A stretch of 7,803 nucleotides of DNA from Candidatus Brocadiaceae bacterium (lineage in GTDB: Bacteria; Planctomycetota; Brocadiia; Brocadiales; Brocadiaceae). The stretch covers positions 1-7,803 of the forward strand of contig JANLHY010000618.1 in assembly GCA_024653795.1 (NCBI GenBank), given 5' to 3'. A program made the translations under genes and the position numbers. Below are positions 5,042 to 7,803 of this stretch, piece by piece. Within the stretch, counting starts at the first letter, position 1. Every line of letters starts with the position of its first letter. Below the pieces are notes generated by a model. The model saw only the letters and a list, made by a program, of their open reading frames with translations, did not search any database and was not told the origin of the DNA.

Positions 5042-5883
5042 TATTTGATCGTGGCATGTTCGCCGCGAAATATCTTTATTTCCCCATTTTCCAACTTCAT
5101 CATCAAACCTCCGTTATTGGATATATCGATGACCTTTCCTGTATATTCCTTTCCGCAATCAGTAATGGTCAATTTCTCTCCGATAGTGATGCAAAATTCC
5201 TTCCATCTGTCAGTGATATATCTATAGTGATCATTCCTTAAAATTGAATACCACTTGTCTATATCCTGGAGCAGCGCCTTTGCAAGGAAATTACGATTTA
5301 TAGGTTCTTTGCTTTCAATAGCGAGTGAAGTTGCCGGTAGACTGGCCTGTCCCGGCAAGTCTTCTTCGGTGAAATTGACATTTATTCCTATACCAATTAA
5401 AAATATTGATTGTTTTTTTAATCCCTTTTCAAACTCTACTAATACGCCTCCTACTTTTTTCCCCCCAATCAGGATATCATTAGGCCATTTAATTTCTGCG
5501 GGGAGATGTAAGGTTTCGCGGATCGTTTCTGTAATTGATACAGCCATAGTGCCTGTTAACAAACACAAGTGGTCTGGTTGCATATTGTGTTTTAGCAAGA
5601 GTGTAAAAAGTAATCCCTTATATTTGGGGCAAGACCATGTATGGCCAGAACGCCCCTTGCCTTTCGTTTGCTCTTCAGCAAAGATTACGGCGCCATTCTT
5701 AAAGCTGGTATGCGCAAGTTTCTTGGCAATGTCCATCGTTGACGTTGTCCGTTCCAAGATAATCACATTACTTCCAACAATCTTTGTTTTTAATTCCCGT
5801 GTGATTTCTTCTGCAATTAAACGATTGTGTGAATTTAATATGTTTGTATCCTGTAAATAACGGTTAGTGTGATGTTTTACCAT
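5038..5883 (-). CDS. birA: Biotin--[acetyl-CoA-carboxylase] ligase, no DNA-binding domain
   Basis: 281 residues. BirA joins biotin to AMP and then transfers it to the lysine of the biotin carboxyl carrier protein of acetyl-CoA carboxylase and other carboxylases. All catalytic signatures are present: the substrate-entry motif ERTTSTMDIAK (44-54), the biotinyl-AMP loop KGKGRSGHTW (74-83), KWPNDI (132-137), KKVGGVLVE with its catalytic-site lysine (142-150), and GIGINVNF (164-171). A small SH3-like C-terminal domain follows (about 235-281). E. coli BirA (321 residues) has an N-terminal winged helix. Here the 35 residues before the catalytic domain (LIAEEITRELKTKIVG) match only the linker, so this is a group I enzyme that should not act as a repressor. 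No clear Shine-Dalgarno precedes the ATG at 5883; in-frame sequence upstream is open to 5967 but has no better start. The stop codon lies in the adjoining MITE. Confidence 0.93.
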   Translation of the reverse strand: MVKHHTNRYLQDTNILNSHNRLIAEEITRELKTKIVGSNVIILERTTSTMDIAKKLAHTSFKNGAVIFAEEQTKGKGRSGHTWSCPKYKGLLFTLLLKHNMQPDHLCLLTGTMAVSITETIRETLHLPAEIKWPNDILIGGKKVGGVLVEFEKGLKKQSIFLIGIGINVNFTEEDLPGQASLPATSLAIESKEPINRNFLAKALLQDIDKWYSILRNDHYRYITDRWKEFCITIGEKLTITDCGKEYTGKVIDISNNGGLMMKLENGEIKIFRGEHATIKY

Positions 5884-6025
5884 GGCAACGGATTCTAATG
5901 TACGGCTGGGCAGTTCTCTCTGCGGACTGGTTGTCCCATTGAATTTTAGGGAGGTTATCTTCTGTTATTGCTTTTGCCATGTGTCTGAAAAGATAAATTT
6001 ATTTGATAAATAATTATCGTGGTAT

Positions 6026-6177
6026 CAGTTCACCCCCCTCCCCTAACCCTTCCCACCAGGGGCGGGGGATATTTCCACCCCCTGCGTCCCCGCCAGCGGG
6101 GGACATTTCCTCCCCCTGTCCCCCTCGTTGAGGGGGAGAAAGGGGGAGAGGGAAGGCCAGGTGGGGGTACTGAACTG
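6026..6177. repeat. C/G-rich palindromic intergenic repeat
   Basis: A non-coding block of about 150 bp starts with CAGTTCA followed by C-rich sequence and ends with G-rich sequence followed by TGAACTG. The whole unit is therefore an imperfect inverted repeat (outer arms at 6026-6032 and 6171-6177). Inside are near-direct repeats of about 37 bp (GCGGGGGATATTTCCACCCC at 6062-6081 and GCGGGGGACATTTCCTCCCC at 6097-6116). Hairpins such as CCCCGC-CA-GCGGGG and CCCCCTC-gtt-GAGGGGG are also present. Its base composition is sharply unlike the AT-rich flanks. It lies between the divergent birA and groEL genes. It resembles REP/ERIC-like extragenic elements found in many genomes; the exact family is unknown. 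The apparent frame across it (6019-6210) is repeat, not gene. Confidence 0.75.
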
Positions 6178-6299
6178 TTACTTAATCGTGTAAATATATG
6201 TCATAAGTAATTTAAAAGTCAACATTAAAAGGAGAAATCATTTTTCTTTAGGCGCATACAAAAAATTTTTTGACACTTTTATAAAAAAATACCAGACTT

Positions 6300-6346
6300 C
6301 TGCCAGTATGGCAGGCGTTGTCTATGACAGAATTTTTGTGCTGTCA
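6300..6346. promoter_or_regulatory. Two adjacent palindromes upstream of groEL
   Basis: CTGCCA-gta-TGGCAG (6300-6314) and TGACAG-N10-CTGTCA (6325-6346) are both perfect 6-bp inverted repeats. They lie 10 bp apart and run into the next repeat, which shares TCA at 6344-6346. Such packing suggests protein-binding sites or overlapping RNA/DNA hairpins. No known regulator is recognised. Confidence 0.35.
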
Positions 6347-6374
6347 CAATGGCATACTGATATAAACATTGTGA
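6344..6374. promoter_or_regulatory. Candidate operator overlapping the groEL -35
   Basis: A perfect 8-bp inverted repeat TCACAATG (6344-6351) and CATTGTGA (6367-6374) with a 15-bp spacer. The right arm includes the putative -35 hexamer TTGTGA at 6369-6374. A dimeric repressor bound here would block the promoter. It resembles CIRCE only in general architecture, not in sequence. Confidence 0.4.
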
Positions 6375-6396
6375 GGACAATTTTAATAGATATAAT
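6369..6396 (+). promoter_or_regulatory. Candidate sigma70 promoter of groEL
   Basis: TTGTGA (6369-6374), a 16-bp spacer and a perfect TATAAT (6391-6396). The predicted start near 6403 gives a 5' leader of about 150 nt before the groEL ATG. The perfect -10 makes this the best promoter match in the region. Confidence 0.5.
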
Positions 6397-6553
6397 AATC
6401 TTAAGGTAGTTAATTTCAATTGGTTAAGGTGTTTTGGTGCTCAGTAATTTGCTACGGCATTATGTTTGCTAACTGTACTTAGTCGATGGATTTTCTGATA
6501 TTTATATTTATTTTGTTATTCAGTTAAACATAAGTTTTGAAAGGAGGTATTCA

Positions 6554-7803
6554 ATGGCGAAGCAGCTACTCTTTAGTGAAGACGCAAGGGCCGCTATTGC
6601 TCGAGGCGTTGCAAAGCTTGCCAGGGCGGTTAAGGTTACTCTAGGCCCCAGAGGAAGGAATGCTGTATTGGATAAGGGGTATGGGAGCCCCACGGTGACA
6701 AAAGACGGTGTATCAGTGGCTGAGGAAATTGAACTGAAAGACCCTTATGAGAACACGGGGGCAAAGTTGGTACGGGAGGCGGCATCCAAGACCAGCGATG
6801 TTGCTGGGGACGGTACGACCACAGCCACGGTTCTTACTGAGGCGATATTCCTGGAAGGATTAAAGTGTGTGACGTCAGGCGCTGATCCCATGGCGCTCAA
6901 TAGGGGGATGCGCAAAGCTATGGATAAGGTTGTAGAGAAACTGAAAGAGACAAGCAAGAAAATCAAGAACCAGGCAGAGATTGCAAGCATTGGGTCTATT
7001 GCGGCGAACAACGATCAGGAAATTGGAAAAATGATTGCCGATGCGATGGATAAGGTTGGGAAGGACGGTGTTATTACCGTTGAAGAGGGAAAGGGGCTCG
7101 AAACAAGCGTAGAAGTAGTAGAGGGTATGCAATTTGACCGAGGTTATCTCTCTCCCCATTTTGTCACGAATCCCGATTCGATGGAGGTTGAATTCAAAGA
7201 CCCTTACATCTTTATTTATGAGGATAAGGTGTCTTCCATCAAGGGATTGGTTCCGTTACTAGAAAAGGTAGCAAAGACGGGTAAGCCCCTTTTGGTCGTT
7301 GCAGAAGATGTAGAAGGGGAGGCGTTAGCCACGCTCGTTGTTAATAAACTGCGAGGCACAATTAGCTGCGCAGCGATAAAGGCCCCAGGTTATGGCGATC
7401 GCAGAAAGGCAATGCTCGATGATATTGCCGTTCTTACGGATGGTAAGGCGATATTTAAAGACCTTGGAATTCAGTTGGAAAGTATTGATATCCGCGACCT
7501 GGGAAGGGCAAAGAAGGTAACCATCGATGCGGATAATACAACGATCATTCAGGGTGCAGGCAGTTCGAATACCATCGCCGGACGTATCAAGCAAATCCGC
7601 AATGAAATTGAAGCGACGACGTCAGATTATGATAGGGAAAAGTTACAGGAGAGGCTTGCGAAGCTTGCTGGAGGTGTTGCCCAGATATTCGTTGGAGCTG
7701 CTACAGAAAGTGAAATGAAGGAAAAGAAAGCCAGGGTTGAAGATGCATTGCACGCCACAAGGGCGGCGATTGAAGAGGGTATCTTGCCTGGTGGTGGTGT
7801 CGC
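6554..7803 (+). CDS. groEL: GroEL chaperonin (Hsp60), 3' end outside window
   Basis: 416 codons are present of an expected roughly 545. GroEL forms a 14-subunit double ring that folds proteins with ATP and GroES. The start MAKQLLFSEDARAAIARG follows a strong AAGGAGGT at 6541-6548, 5 nt before the ATG. Nucleotide-binding motifs are intact: VTLGPRGRN (28-36), KDGVSVA (50-56), GDGTTT with Asp86 (85-90), and the ATPase aspartate in VEDALHATRA (Asp397, equal to E. coli Asp398). The apical domain holds VVEGMQFDRGYLSPHF and AEDVEGEALATLVVNKLRG. The segment YIFIYEDKVSS and the form APGYGDRRKAMLDDIAVLT recall planctomycete GroELs. No groES lies within the 670 bp upstream to birA, so this may be one of several groEL copies encoded apart from groES. 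The frame has no interruption and runs off the window edge. Confidence 0.97.
   Translation, partial: MAKQLLFSEDARAAIARGVAKLARAVKVTLGPRGRNAVLDKGYGSPTVTKDGVSVAEEIELKDPYENTGAKLVREAASKTSDVAGDGTTTATVLTEAIFLEGLKCVTSGADPMALNRGMRKAMDKVVEKLKETSKKIKNQAEIASIGSIAANNDQEIGKMIADAMDKVGKDGVITVEEGKGLETSVEVVEGMQFDRGYLSPHFVTNPDSMEVEFKDPYIFIYEDKVSSIKGLVPLLEKVAKTGKPLLVVAEDVEGEALATLVVNKLRGTISCAAIKAPGYGDRRKAMLDDIAVLTDGKAIFKDLGIQLESIDIRDLGRAKKVTIDADNTTIIQGAGSSNTIAGRIKQIRNEIEATTSDYDREKLQERLAKLAGGVAQIFVGAATESEMKEKKARVEDALHATRAAIEEGILPGGGV

Larger units (their letters stand above)
6178..6553 (+). promoter_or_regulatory. groEL upstream region
   Basis: An AT-rich gene-free stretch between the palindromic repeat and groEL. 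It contains three successive inverted repeats (6300-6314, 6325-6346, 6344-6374), a promoter-like pair (6369-6396) and a leader of about 150 nt. A lone TTGACA at 6270-6275 has no good -10 at the right distance. No CIRCE sequence (TTAGCACTC-N9-GAGTGCTAA) and no groES gene are present. Confidence 0.5.

Noticed and set aside
5255..5860. 201-codon plus-strand frame
   Set aside because: Antisense shadow of birA, which carries all ligase motifs on the minus strand.
5864..5980. 38-codon minus-strand frame upstream of and overlapping the birA start (MAKAITEDNLPKIQW...)
   Set aside because: No family match and no clear ribosome-binding site. It is out of frame with birA and is not a helix-turn-helix domain, so I could not support it as a gene.
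6019..6210. Plus-strand frame across the C/G-rich block
   Set aside because: Low-complexity proline/glycine translation of a palindromic repeat; not coding.
6270..6298. TTGACA as groEL promoter -35
   Set aside because: At 16-18 bp downstream there is no acceptable -10 (CAGACT or neighbours); the 6369-6396 pair is better.
6420..6470. Sigma54 (-24/-12) promoter candidate at TGGTGC...TTTGCT
   Set aside because: The GG-to-GC distance is 13 bp instead of the required 10 bp.

Overview
The window looks like a chromosomal segment of a moderately AT-rich bacterium. The partial GroEL at the right edge has an apical domain (for example YIFIYEDKVSS and APGYGDRRKAMLDDIAVLT) that reads like planctomycete chaperonins. 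Together with the general style of the genes this suggests an anammox-type planctomycete (Brocadiales). That placement is an inference from memory of protein families, not a database result.

Bases 1-2500 are worn accessory DNA. A transposase fragment (minus strand, 1-180) abuts a decapitated and C-terminally truncated YhcG/DUF1016 nuclease fragment (165-533). Next comes a DUF433 antitoxin (561-788), whose DUF5615-type toxin gene survives only as a 22-codon stub (785-853). An apparently intact toxin-antitoxin pair follows, an AbrB-type antitoxin (938-1186) overlapping a Doc/Fic toxin (1183-1566) by 4 bp. A repeated palindrome GTTATAAC lies just upstream and could be its operator. After a structured non-coding stretch (1567-1834) there are minus-strand remnants of polysaccharide genes: the C-terminal half of a DegT/StrS aminotransferase (1835-2365) and the first residues of a family 2 glycosyltransferase (2375-2491).

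Bases 2530-5041 are the most interesting part. Three plus-strand genes form a likely operon: a stand-alone PocR sensor-domain protein (2733-3329), a ParA/Soj ATPase (3427-4203), and a 195-residue protein with a conserved-looking N-terminal peptide, a Pro/Gln-rich linker, one membrane helix and a short cytoplasmic or periplasmic helix (4243-4830). No ParB is present, so the membrane protein is the obvious candidate partner for ParA. This cassette lies between two nearly identical 111/112-bp direct copies of a small element (2565-2675 and 4930-5041) with CTAG-bounded terminal inverted repeats, that is, a MITE. The left copy sits between a good sigma70-like promoter and the PocR gene. The right copy supplies the stop codon of the convergent birA.

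Bases 5038-7803 return to housekeeping genes: birA (minus strand, effector-only biotin ligase without a DNA-binding domain), a 150-bp C/G-rich palindromic intergenic repeat (6026-6177), a palindrome-rich regulatory region, and the first 416 codons of groEL (6554 to window end). No groES lies next to this groEL and no CIRCE element is visible. Instead an 8-bp inverted repeat overlaps the -35 of a TTGTGA/TATAAT promoter.
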